Shown here: piece by piece, positions 17,180 to 24,956 of the stretch
Numbering within the stretch: the stretch's first letter is position 1
How the letters are laid out: each line of letters starts with the position of its first letter
Source: an uncultured Desulfovibrio sp.
Lineage (GTDB): Bacteria > Desulfobacterota > Desulfovibrionia > Desulfovibrionales > Desulfovibrionaceae
DNA length: 64,000 bases
Direction of reading: 5' to 3'
NCBI RefSeq assembly: GCF_902477725.1
Contig: NZ_CABSIF010000010.1
Span: 1 to 64,000, forward strand
Made by a program: the position numbers and the translations under genes
The notes under the pieces: generated by a model
What the model saw: the letters and a program-made list of their open reading frames with translations, nothing else
Databases searched by the model: none
What the model was told of the DNA's origin: nothing

Positions 17180-17689
17180 TCAGACCGCGGTGCCGCCCTT
17201 GCTCAGCTTGTGCAGTGTACGCCCAAGCGGCGCTTCGCGGTGGAAAAGAAGCAGGGGTAGTATGGCCCCGATGGCCAGGGCGCACATGATGAAAAATGCC
17301 GTGAGCCCGTTGTAGACAACGCTGACAAGCACAGTCTGGCCCTGAGGCGTCCCGGCAGTGTTGAGGAACTGCAAGGTCGCCAGAATGGCCTTATAGGCAA
17401 ACATGCCGGGAATCATGGGCAACAGCGCGGGGAACACAAACATTTCCGCCGGGGTATGGCAGCGGCGCGCGATGGGCATACTGCAAAAGGAAATAATCAA
17501 CCCGGCGCAGAGCGATGCGCTGGCAATCCCCATACTGGCCTGCAACAGCAAAAAACGGCTCATATGGCCCGTGGCGGCAAGCAGGCCAGCCATGACGGCT
17601 ATCCGCTTGGTGGGCCGCGAAATGGCCGCAAAACCAACTGCGGCAACAGCTGCGAGCGCGCCATCCGCAAGACAGTCAACCAGCATCAT
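17180..17689 (-). CDS. ThrE-type exporter, small membrane subunit (DUF3815/YjjB-like)
   Basis: 169 aa, five predicted membrane segments, with the family motif PALLPMIPGMFAYKA. It corresponds to the C-terminal half of the threonine/serine exporter ThrE, encoded separately as in YjjB. Its start ATG overlaps the stop of the larger partner by 4 bp (17686-17689), so the two are translationally coupled and probably assemble together in the inner membrane. Substrate assignment (amino acid or small dicarboxylate) is by family only. Confidence 0.85.
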   Translation of the reverse strand: MMLVDCLADGALAAVAAVGFAAISRPTKRIAVMAGLLAATGHMSRFLLLQASMGIASASLCAGLIISFCSMPIARRCHTPAEMFVFPALLPMIPGMFAYKAILATLQFLNTAGTPQGQTVLVSVVYNGLTAFFIMCALAIGAILPLLLFHREAPLGRTLHKLSKGGTAV

Positions 17690-18567
17690 AGCGAATCCAC
17701 CCCCATCAGCAGCATGGTTGTTGCCAGCCCCAGAGCAATGCAGATAATGAGCGTACTGGCCTGAATCAGCCGCGAAACGCCCATGAGCACATGCCCGTCA
17801 AGAATATCCAGCATGGCGTTGATCAGGGGGATGCCGGGGATGAGAAACAGCACGCTTGCAGCCATGCCTGTTTGCGGCGTGTTGCCCAGATGCAGCAGCA
17901 CGCCCAGCGATGCCGCCAGAGAGGCTGCAAATGAGCAGAGAAAAAACGTGACCTTCAGGTCAAGGCCCCAGTGCAGCAGTTTCTGCCGCAGATAGAAGCC
18001 CAGAAAGGTTGCGCAGAAAACCAGCCCCATAGCCACCGCATCGCCGTTGAACAAACCGCAAAAGGCGGCATTGGCGCAGGCCACAAGAAAACGCAGCAGC
18101 ACGGGATTAAGCGTGGGCACCGCGCAGATGGCGCTGAAATGCTCGCGCGCCTTGGCAAGGCTGAGTTTTTCATCGGCAATGCTCCAGCTCAGGGCATTGA
18201 GCGCCGCCACCCGCTGAAAATTGGGCGCTCCAGACACAATGGAGCTGACCGCGGTGCGGCGCTCCGCCGGAATGCCCCCTTCGGCTGGCTTGATGACCGA
18301 AAGCATGAGGTGCTTGGGGAATATGGCCAGTTCCACCTCAAAACCATATGCCCGTGCAATGCGGCAGGCGGTGCGGTCTACTCGTGAAGTCTGCCCGCCC
18401 GCCGCAAGCAATGTGGAAGCATAAACCTGTATGAACTCAATAAGCTCTTTGGCAGTCAGAACGTTATGCTTTGTTCCGCAAGCGGCATCAGCCTCACCCG
18501 CAACAGTCGAATCCGCCGCCAATGCAGACAGCGTATTCAGACCGCCCTGCCCGTTTTGCAAACCCAT
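17686..18567 (-). CDS. ThrE-type exporter, large subunit (DUF1212/YjjP-like)
   Basis: 293 aa. The N-terminal cytoplasmic domain (about 30-150) contains LLAAGGQTSRVDRTACRIARAYG, shortened here to its core GQTSRVDRTACRIA, typical of the ThrE N-terminal domain. It is followed by about five membrane segments including IPGIPLINAMLDILDGHVLMG. Together with the overlapping downstream small subunit it makes a complete split ThrE exporter. The ATG follows the upstream transcarbamylase-like gene by 3 bp, so all three genes form one minus-strand operon. Confidence 0.87.
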   Translation of the reverse strand: MGLQNGQGGLNTLSALAADSTVAGEADAACGTKHNVLTAKELIEFIQVYASTLLAAGGQTSRVDRTACRIARAYGFEVELAIFPKHLMLSVIKPAEGGIPAERRTAVSSIVSGAPNFQRVAALNALSWSIADEKLSLAKAREHFSAICAVPTLNPVLLRFLVACANAAFCGLFNGDAVAMGLVFCATFLGFYLRQKLLHWGLDLKVTFFLCSFAASLAASLGVLLHLGNTPQTGMAASVLFLIPGIPLINAMLDILDGHVLMGVSRLIQASTLIICIALGLATTMLLMGVDSL

Positions 18568-18570
18568 AAA

Positions 18571-19464
18571 CTAGATCCCGCTTTCATTATCAAGAAAAAC
18601 CCAGTGCAACATGCGCTTGTGAACCCGCAAACGGTATTCTGCCTGTTGCACCAACAGTGAGGCCTTACTGGCCAGAATGGAATCGTCAACACGGATGGCT
18701 GCTATGGGCGAAGCACTCAGCATAAGATGCGCGTCATGCGCCGCCTTGGCGAGCAGTTCCGGCGTCACGCTCCAGCTTTCGCGCTCTTCGTCCGTCAGGC
18801 CGCTACGGCAGCCCGCAAAAACATAGTTGACGCCGCGCACGGCCTCTTCCACACTATCCACAATGGTAATGCGCGACCCGTAGCGCTCCGCAGCTTCTTT
18901 GAGCGGCGCGGGGTCCACGCGGGACGGCACGGCAATGCGCAGTGAAAAGGGAAACCATGCCGTTGCCGCCATCAATGAATGCAGCGTTCCGTTGACGCAG
19001 CCCAGCCAGCCGCAGGTCACGCCGTCAAGATAACGCGAATTGCGCAACATGCAGGCGATGTCGGCCAGCGCATGCGCCGGGTGCGCATCCGGGCTGCCCG
19101 CATTGATAAGCGGGAAGCGCAGACACGATGCCTCCATATCCCACCCGCCCACGGGCATGCCATACATGTACATGCAGTCAATGTAGTAGCTGAAAACGGG
19201 CAGAAGCTGTTCCTGATAATCATTCATTTCATTGCGCCAGCTGCCACGGCTGCCCTCGTACACCACAGCGCCGCCCATTTGCCGCACAGCGGCAGAAACG
19301 CAAAGCCTCTCGGGCAGGGAGTGTTGCGAAAACATCAGCAGGGCCACGCGCTGCGCCATAAAGTCTGTTTGCAGCTTCGGTTCCGGCATGCCCAATGCCT
19401 GCTGCACCAGCAGCCAGGACGCCTTTTCACCAAGACTCTTGATATTTAAAATATGTCTCGCCAT
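18571..19464 (-). CDS. Transcarbamylase-family protein with a non-standard carbamoyl-phosphate loop
   Basis: 297 aa with the two-domain layout of aspartate/ornithine carbamoyltransferases. The second-domain motif INAGSPDAHPAHALADI corresponds to the conserved HPxQxLAD block. Where the family has STRTR for carbamoyl phosphate, this protein reads FSQHSLPERLCVSAA, keeping one Ser and one Arg but not the pattern. Catalysis is therefore doubtful, or the substrate differs. The frame is open to 19551, but the ATG at 19464 has GGAGGA 3 bp upstream and gives the expected MARHILNIKSL start. It is followed by the ThrE pair in the same operon. Confidence 0.7.
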   Translation of the reverse strand: MARHILNIKSLGEKASWLLVQQALGMPEPKLQTDFMAQRVALLMFSQHSLPERLCVSAAVRQMGGAVVYEGSRGSWRNEMNDYQEQLLPVFSYYIDCMYMYGMPVGGWDMEASCLRFPLINAGSPDAHPAHALADIACMLRNSRYLDGVTCGWLGCVNGTLHSLMAATAWFPFSLRIAVPSRVDPAPLKEAAERYGSRITIVDSVEEAVRGVNYVFAGCRSGLTDEERESWSVTPELLAKAAHDAHLMLSASPIAAIRVDDSILASKASLLVQQAEYRLRVHKRMLHWVFLDNESGI

Positions 19465-19472
19465 AGATCCTC

Positions 19473-19488
19473 CGTGACGGTCGTCACA
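19473..19488. promoter_or_regulatory. CRP/FNR-type inverted repeat
   Basis: CGTGACGGTCGTCACA matches the CRP/FNR-family pattern TGTGA-N6-TCACA with one mismatch. Its position, directly against the ribosome site of the transcarbamylase-like gene, suggests repression of that operon. It is about 240 bp from gph on the other side. Confidence 0.4.
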
Positions 19489-19726
19489 TACAGCATCTTG
19501 AGCCCGCGATACTGTTCTATCAATGCGTGAAAATTCTGTCCAGCAAAGCACAAAAAGCGGCAGGCATCACAAACCCTTATGTGCATTTTGCGAAACAATC
19601 TTTTAACACACTGAAAAAAAAGAGAATAGTGGATCTTGTCGCATTAATACCCATTGAATACTTGTGATTTAATCCACTTTTCAGCTACAGTACGGGTGCC
19701 CGCTTGCAGGGCCCACAGGAGCATAC

Positions 19727-20389
19727 ATGAGAGCATTCATTTTTGATCTGGATGGAACACTGGTTGACAGCCTGGAAGACATTGGTCAGGCCTGCAACGA
19801 TGTTCTGGCCAGTCACGGCTATCCAGTTCATCCCTTGCCAGCGTACAGATTCTATGTGGGCCGCGGCTTTCACAAACTTGTGAATGACGCCCTCCCCGAG
19901 GGTGAAGCAGCAAAGCTTTCTTCAGCCCAGCTGACAGCGTTGATTGCAGAGGCCCGTAGCCGCTACGGTGAAAATATGTGCATCCGCACCAAGCCCTATG
20001 CCGGCATCACCGAAGCGCTGCACACGCTTGCCGCAGATGGCCACGCCCTGGCCGTCCTTTCCAACAAGCCGGACGACCTCACGGTTGAGCTGGTGCGCCG
20101 CTACTTTCCTGACGTGCCGTTTACCCTTGTGCGCGGCGGCAGGGAGGGGGTGCCCCTCAAGCCGGAGCCGGACGCCCCGCTCGACATGCTGCGGCACATG
20201 GACTTTTTGCCCCAACGCAGCTTTTACGTGGGCGACAGCAACGTGGACATCTTCACCGCCCGCAACGCGGGTATGATCTCAATCGGCGTGGCCTGGGGAT
20301 TTCGCGGCGCGGACGAGCTGCGCGCAGCCCAGGCCGACCATGTCATCGACACGCCCGCAGCGCTGACGCGCCTGGCAAAGGAGGCATAA
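19727..20389 (+). CDS. gph: HAD phosphatase, probable phosphoglycolate phosphatase
   Basis: 220 aa. HAD motif I is at the very start (IFDLDGTLVDS), motif II in AVLSNKPDD, the lysine in LKPEPD and motif IV in VGDSNVDIFTARNAG. A helical cap lies at about 15-85, as in Gph/PGP phosphatases that remove 2-phosphoglycolate. Substrate specificity among HAD enzymes cannot be proved by motif. ACAGGAG lies 6 bp before the ATG. The ferredoxin-like gene begins 1 bp after its stop, indicating co-transcription. Confidence 0.85.
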   Translation: MRAFIFDLDGTLVDSLEDIGQACNDVLASHGYPVHPLPAYRFYVGRGFHKLVNDALPEGEAAKLSSAQLTALIAEARSRYGENMCIRTKPYAGITEALHTLAADGHALAVLSNKPDDLTVELVRRYFPDVPFTLVRGGREGVPLKPEPDAPLDMLRHMDFLPQRSFYVGDSNVDIFTARNAGMISIGVAWGFRGADELRAAQADHVIDTPAALTRLAKEA

Positions 20390-20390
20390 T

Positions 20391-21098
20391 ATGAAACGTC
20401 CCATCATTGAGATTGACGAAGAAAAGTGCAACGGCTGCGGGCAATGCGTACTCGACTGCGCCGAAGGCGCGCTTGCCATCATTGACGGCAAGGCCAAACT
20501 TGTCAGCGACATCTACTGCGACGGCCTCGGCGCGTGTCTGAACTGCCCCGAGGGCGCCCTGCGCCTTGTGGAAAGGGACGCGCCCGAATTTGATGAAGAA
20601 GCGGCCCTGGCCGCCAAGGCAAAAAGGGATGGAACCGCCCAGCCCCACCGCCCCCACGGCGGCGGCTGCCCCGGCAGCATGGCGCGCACGTTCACCCCGC
20701 TGACTGGCGGCCCTGCAACCACGGCCCCCGCCGGATCGCAAGACCTGCGGGCGCAGGTGCCCACCTGGCCCATCCAGTTGCGGCTGGTTCCGCCCACAGC
20801 GCCCTATCTGCGCGGGGCCAATATCTTGCTGGCCGCCCATTGCGCAGGCTTTGCCCTGCCCAATCTGCATACGGACTGGATGCGCGGGCGCGTACCCATC
20901 ATTGCCTGCCCCAAGCTTGAAGACAACGAAGTGCTGGTGGAAAGGCTCACAGCCATCATCAAACAGGGCGGCATTGCGGGCATTACCGTACTGCGCATGA
21001 GCGTGCCCTGCTGCGGCGGGCTGGACAGGCTGGCGCACCGCGCCATTGAGGCAGCAGGTAGCACCTTGACGCTGGAGACGCATATTGTACAATTGTAA
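20391..21098 (+). CDS. 4Fe-4S ferredoxin-type protein
   Basis: 235 aa. The N-terminal ferredoxin module has a complete cluster motif CNGCGQCVLDC followed by a second set CDGLGACLNC in which the spacing is changed, so one or two [4Fe-4S] clusters are expected. The C-terminal domain (about 100-235) contains GANILLAAHCAGFALPN and RMSVPCCGGLDRLAHRA. It resembles the conserved ferredoxin-like iron-sulfur proteins of sulfate reducers and clostridia, often annotated only as 4Fe-4S protein. Function unknown; an electron-transfer or metal-sensing role is inferred. It overlaps nothing but abuts gph. Confidence 0.8.
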   Translation: MKRPIIEIDEEKCNGCGQCVLDCAEGALAIIDGKAKLVSDIYCDGLGACLNCPEGALRLVERDAPEFDEEAALAAKAKRDGTAQPHRPHGGGCPGSMARTFTPLTGGPATTAPAGSQDLRAQVPTWPIQLRLVPPTAPYLRGANILLAAHCAGFALPNLHTDWMRGRVPIIACPKLEDNEVLVERLTAIIKQGGIAGITVLRMSVPCCGGLDRLAHRAIEAAGSTLTLETHIVQL

Positions 21099-21160
21099 GT
21101 ATGCTATAAGAAGTATACATGGGCAAGAAATGCCCATGTAGGAAATACCTAAAGTCCGCC

Positions 21161-21190
21161 TTGACAAAACATAGTGTAATGCTATGTTTT
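21161..21190 (+). promoter_or_regulatory. Promoter with overlapping operator palindrome upstream of metA
   Basis: TTGACA (21161-21166), a 16-nt spacer, then TATGTT (21183-21188). A perfect 9-bp inverted repeat, AAAACATAG (21166-21174) and CTATGTTTT (21182-21190), fills the space between and over the boxes, as expected for a repressor operator. A leader of about 110 nt follows, with small hairpins (GGCAGTG/CACTGCC at about 21254-21270). A separate 10-bp hairpin at 21116-21140, with no T-run, lies just before. Confidence 0.5.
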
Positions 21191-21304
21191 AGGGGCGGGC
21201 TTTTATTAATTGAAATCGCCCAAAAACTGTAACCCGCAGACGGGCCGTAAGGGGCAGTGAACGCACTGCCAAGTAAGACTGCTTTGCTGTAAAGGATCAT
21301 CGAC

Positions 21305-22240
21305 ATGCCCATCAAGATTCCTGCTGATCTTCCCGCCTGTGCAGCGCTTGAGAGCGAAAACATCTTTGTGATGACGGAAGATCGCGCTGTTCAGCAGGAC
21401 ATTCGTCCGCTGGAAATCGCCATCGTCAACCTCATGCCCACCAAGATCGCCACAGAAACCCAGTTGCTGCGGCTTTTGAGTAATTCGCCCCTCCAGGTCA
21501 ACATCACCCTGCTGCGCACAGAAGCTCACGAATCCAAAAATACTCCCACTCAGCATCTTGAGCGTTTTTACAAGACATTTTCAGAAATTCGCCACGGCAG
21601 CTTTGACGGCATGATCGTGACCGGCGCTCCGGTGGAACACCTCCCTTTTGAAGATGTGGACTACTGGCACGAGCTGCTGGACATCATGACCTTTGCGCAA
21701 AGCCGCGTGTACTCCACCTTGTACATCTGCTGGGCGGCGCAGGCGGCCCTGTACCATTTTTACGGTATCCCCAAGTACGCCTTGCCTGCCAAAGTTTCCG
21801 GCGTGTTCCAGCACGACATTTTGCAGCCGGCCTGCCGCCTGTTCAGCGGCTTTGACGATACGTTTGTCGCGCCCCATTCGCGCCATACAGAAGTTCGCGC
21901 CAAGGATGTGAGCAAACAATCCGAGCTGCGCATTCTTGCCGAATCGCCAGAAGCCGGGCTTGCTCTGGTTGAGAGCCGCGATCATTCACAGGTTTTCATG
22001 ACCGGGCACCTTGAGTACGACAGGGGCACCCTGGATGCGGAATTCCGCCGCGATCAGGAACGGGGCATGAGTCCCATACCGCCCAGCAACTACTATCCCG
22101 GCAACGATCCCAGCCGTCTGCCCAACATGAACTGGAGGGCACACGCGCACCTGTTCTACTGCAACTGGCTTAACTACTACGTTTACCAGGAAACGCCCTT
22201 CAGCCTTACTGCCATTGCCCGTGACCGGCAGGGCAAGTAA
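21305..22240 (+). CDS. metA: Homoserine O-acyltransferase MetA, predicted acetyl-CoA type
   Basis: First committed step of methionine synthesis: acylation of homoserine. 311 aa, full length, with catalytic Cys142 in LYICWAAQAA, and His and Glu of the triad in FMTGHLEYD. Residue 111 is Glu (TGAPVEHLPF). In this family Glu111 marks acetyl-CoA users and Gly111 succinyl-CoA users, so O-acetylhomoserine is the predicted product. It follows a promoter with an overlapping palindrome at 21161-21190, suggesting methionine- or SAM-linked repression. It is 41 bp from the next gene, rrf2. Confidence 0.93.
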   Translation: MPIKIPADLPACAALESENIFVMTEDRAVQQDIRPLEIAIVNLMPTKIATETQLLRLLSNSPLQVNITLLRTEAHESKNTPTQHLERFYKTFSEIRHGSFDGMIVTGAPVEHLPFEDVDYWHELLDIMTFAQSRVYSTLYICWAAQAALYHFYGIPKYALPAKVSGVFQHDILQPACRLFSGFDDTFVAPHSRHTEVRAKDVSKQSELRILAESPEAGLALVESRDHSQVFMTGHLEYDRGTLDAEFRRDQERGMSPIPPSNYYPGNDPSRLPNMNWRAHAHLFYCNWLNYYVYQETPFSLTAIARDRQGK

Positions 22241-22281
22241 GAGTTCATAATCCTGAACCCCTACAGGATACGAGGATGCCT

Positions 22282-22725
22282 ATGCGATTTTCTACCAGAA
22301 CCCGTTACGGATTGCGCTTCTTGCTGCGTCTGGCGGCCCAGCCCCAGGGCTCTCTTTTGCAACTGGGGCAGGTAGCCCGTGAAGAAAACATCTCATCGGG
22401 CTATCTGGAACAGATAGTGCGGGCACTGCGCCCCATGGGCATCTTGCGTGCTGTGCGCGGTTCTGGCGGCGGGTACTCCCTTGCCAAATCGCCATCAGAT
22501 ATTAACATTGAAGAAGTCTTTCAGCATCTTGAGGGTGAAATTTCCCCTGTGCGCTGTCTGAGCAAGGGTCGCCATTGCCAACGCGAATCCCACTGCTCCA
22601 CCCGGGGCTTCTGGACAGAACTGGACGGGCACATCCGCTCCTTCCTGCAAAAGCGCACCTTGCAGGAAATCATTGACACAGAGAAATGCTCCGTAACGGG
22701 AGGCAATCATGTGGAATTACACTGA
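22282..22725 (+). CDS. Rrf2-family (IscR-like) transcriptional regulator
   Basis: About 147 aa. The N-terminal winged helix begins MRFSTRTRYGLRFLLRLA and carries the wing motif RGSGGGYSLAK. The C-terminal part has three cysteines, CLSKGRHCQRESHC, in the region where IscR ligates an Fe-S cluster. Probably senses Fe-S status and controls the genes that follow. An ATG exists at 22276, but CGAGG at 22271-22275 fits the ATG at 22282. Its last 17 bases overlap the start of nifU. Confidence 0.9.
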   Translation: MRFSTRTRYGLRFLLRLAAQPQGSLLQLGQVAREENISSGYLEQIVRALRPMGILRAVRGSGGGYSLAKSPSDINIEEVFQHLEGEISPVRCLSKGRHCQRESHCSTRGFWTELDGHIRSFLQKRTLQEIIDTEKCSVTGGNHVELH

Positions 22726-23545
22726 AGCAGTACACGACCACTTTCTGCGGCCGCACAATGTGGGTCCCCTTGAAGGCGCCAACGCCATTGGCGAAGTGGG
22801 CAGCCTGACCTGCGGCGACGCCCTTAAGCTATATCTCAAGATCAACGACCAGCACATCATTGAAGACGCCAGCTTTGAAACCTTTGGCTGCGCCAGCGCC
22901 ATTGCGTCAAGCTCTGTGCTGACAGACATGGTCAAGGGCATGTCTGTTGAAGACGCGCTCAAGATCACCAACAAGGACATCACCAATGCTTTGGGCGGCC
23001 TGCCCAAGCAGAAGATGCACTGCTCCGTCATGGGCCAGGAGGCGCTTGAAGCCGCCATCCGCCAGTGGAAGGGCGAACCGCCCGTGCCCCATGCCCACGA
23101 AGACGGCAAGCTGGTGTGTAAGTGCTTTGGCATCACGGATGCCCAGATTATCCGCGCCATCACCGAAAACGGCCTCAAGACCGTTGAAGAAATCACCAAC
23201 TACACCAAGGCTGGCGGCGCATGCGGCGAATGCCTTGATGAAATCGCCGAAATTCTGGCTGGTCAGCTCAAGCAGAAGCCCCTGGTCGAGCTCAAGCCCA
23301 AGCCGCGCCTCACCAACGTGCAGCGCATGCAGAAGGTGCTCAAGACCATCGATGAAGAAATCCGCCCCCAGCTTGCTGCTGACGGCGGTGATATTGAACT
23401 GGTGGATGTGGACGGTCTGCGCGTTGTGGTCTCCCTGCGCGGGCGCTGCGCCCAGTGCCGCTCGAGCGAAGTGACCATCCGCGATCTGGTGCAGCGCCTG
23501 CTGCGCGAACATGTTGAAGCCGACATCGTGGTTGAGGAGGCCTAA
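22709..23545 (+). CDS. nifU: Fe-S cluster scaffold protein NifU (three-domain form)
   Basis: 278 aa with all three NifU domains. The N-terminal IscU-like scaffold has Cys in LTCGDALKL, FGCASAIASS and KMHCSVMGQ. The central Bfd-like [2Fe-2S] domain has CKCFGITDAQI and CGECLDEI. The C-terminal Nfu domain has CAQCRSSEVT. It assembles Fe-S clusters from sulfur delivered by NifS, encoded 5 bp downstream. GGAGG precedes the start. No nitrogenase genes are visible, so this is the general Fe-S assembly system. Confidence 0.97.
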   Translation: MWNYTEAVHDHFLRPHNVGPLEGANAIGEVGSLTCGDALKLYLKINDQHIIEDASFETFGCASAIASSSVLTDMVKGMSVEDALKITNKDITNALGGLPKQKMHCSVMGQEALEAAIRQWKGEPPVPHAHEDGKLVCKCFGITDAQIIRAITENGLKTVEEITNYTKAGGACGECLDEIAEILAGQLKQKPLVELKPKPRLTNVQRMQKVLKTIDEEIRPQLAADGGDIELVDVDGLRVVVSLRGRCAQCRSSEVTIRDLVQRLLREHVEADIVVEEA

Positions 23546-23550
23546 CCGCC

Positions 23551-24705
23551 ATGAAAACCATCTATCTTGACAACAACGCCACCACGGCTGTTGCGCCTGA
23601 AGTACGCGATGCCATTCTGCCCTATCTGAACGAGCTGTACGGCAACCCTTCAAGCATGCACACCTTTGGCGGTCAGGTGGCCGATGCGGTCGAAACAGCC
23701 CGTGAGCAGATGGCCGGGCTGCTGGGCGCAAACCCGGACGAAATCATCTTTACCTCCTGCGGGTCGGAGAGCGACAATGCCGCCATATGGTCTGCCATCC
23801 AGACCCAGCCTGAAAAGCGCCACCTCATAACCACCCGCGTGGAACATCCCGCCGTGCTCAGCGTCATGCAGCACTGGGAACGCCAGGGTTACCGGGTGAC
23901 CTACCTTGGCGTGGACAACAAGGGACGCCTTGATCTGGACGAATACGCAGCTGCCCTCACGCCTGATACGGCGCTGGCATCCATCATGTTTGCCAACAAT
24001 GAAGTGGGCAATATCTATCCCATCCAGCGCATGGCTGAAATGGCCAGCGAGCGCGGCGTGCTGTTCCATACTGATGCCGTGCAGGCCGTTGGCAAAACGC
24101 CCATTGACCTTGCCCATCTGCCTGCGGATATGCTTTCGCTCTCCGGCCACAAGTTGCACGCCCCCAAGGGAATTGGCGTGCTGTATGTGCGCAAGGGTGT
24201 GCGCTTCCGCCCGTTTTTGCGGGGCGGCCATCAGGAACGGGGCCGTCGTGCAGGCACCGAAAATGTGCCCTACATTGCAGGGCTTGGCGCAGCGGCTCAG
24301 CTTGCCATTGCACACATGCAGGAAGAACGTGTCAGCGTGGCCATGCTGCGCGACAGGCTTGAACAGGGACTGCTTGAACGTATCCCCGACTGCATGGTGA
24401 ACGGCGATGTGGATAACCGCCTGCCCAACACCACCAATATTGCATTTAAAAACGTGGAAGGCGAAGCCATCCTGCTCATGCTCGACAGGTTCGGCATCTG
24501 TGCAAGCTCCGGGTCTGCCTGCACCTCTGGCAGCCTTGAACCTTCGCATGTACTGCGCGCCATGGGTGTGCCCTTTACATACGCCCACGGCTCCATCCGC
24601 CTTTCTCTCTCCCGCTACACCACGCAGGAAGAAGTGGACTTTGTCATCCAGAACTTCCCTGATGTCATCAAAACCCTGCGCATGATTTCTCCTTTCAAGA
24701 ATTAA
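23551..24705 (+). CDS. nifS: Cysteine desulfurase NifS
   Basis: 384 aa PLP enzyme that takes sulfur from cysteine for the NifU scaffold. It starts MKTIYLDNNATTAVAPEV. The PLP lysine lies in SLSGHKLHAPKG. The active Cys is in ASSGSACTSGSLEPSHVL, the short-loop group I form. It starts 5 bp after nifU and completes the rrf2-nifU-nifS operon. Confidence 0.97.
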   Translation: MKTIYLDNNATTAVAPEVRDAILPYLNELYGNPSSMHTFGGQVADAVETAREQMAGLLGANPDEIIFTSCGSESDNAAIWSAIQTQPEKRHLITTRVEHPAVLSVMQHWERQGYRVTYLGVDNKGRLDLDEYAAALTPDTALASIMFANNEVGNIYPIQRMAEMASERGVLFHTDAVQAVGKTPIDLAHLPADMLSLSGHKLHAPKGIGVLYVRKGVRFRPFLRGGHQERGRRAGTENVPYIAGLGAAAQLAIAHMQEERVSVAMLRDRLEQGLLERIPDCMVNGDVDNRLPNTTNIAFKNVEGEAILLMLDRFGICASSGSACTSGSLEPSHVLRAMGVPFTYAHGSIRLSLSRYTTQEEVDFVIQNFPDVIKTLRMISPFKN

Positions 24706-24753
24706 TCCTGGCTCAAACAACAATTGGCGCAGACTTCAATACCTTTAGATTAC

Positions 24754-24779
24754 GTGCCGCACTCATCCGGGTGCGGCAC
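24754..24779 (+). terminator. Hairpin after nifS, weak terminator candidate
   Basis: Perfect 9-bp stem GTGCCGCAC/GTGCGGCAC with an 8-nt loop about 50 bp after nifS. Only ATTTA follows, so the T-run is poor. Confidence 0.45.
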
Positions 24780-24956
24780 ATTTACGTCTGCGGCAAAAAT
24801 TCTGCGCAATTGTAACATACGGCTCTGGTTGCACCCATGATGCCAAAAAGTACTCTTTCTTTCGGTCGCTACGCAAATGAGCCTATTGCCTCCAAGGGCC
24901 GGTTGTCCTATTATTTTACTTTGAATATCTGTCCCGATTGGTGAGAGTGAGGTTTC

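Noticed and set aside
22282..24705. A nitrogen fixation cluster suggested by NifU and NifS
   Set aside because: No nitrogenase structural or cofactor genes follow; the pair with an Rrf2 regulator fits general Fe-S assembly.
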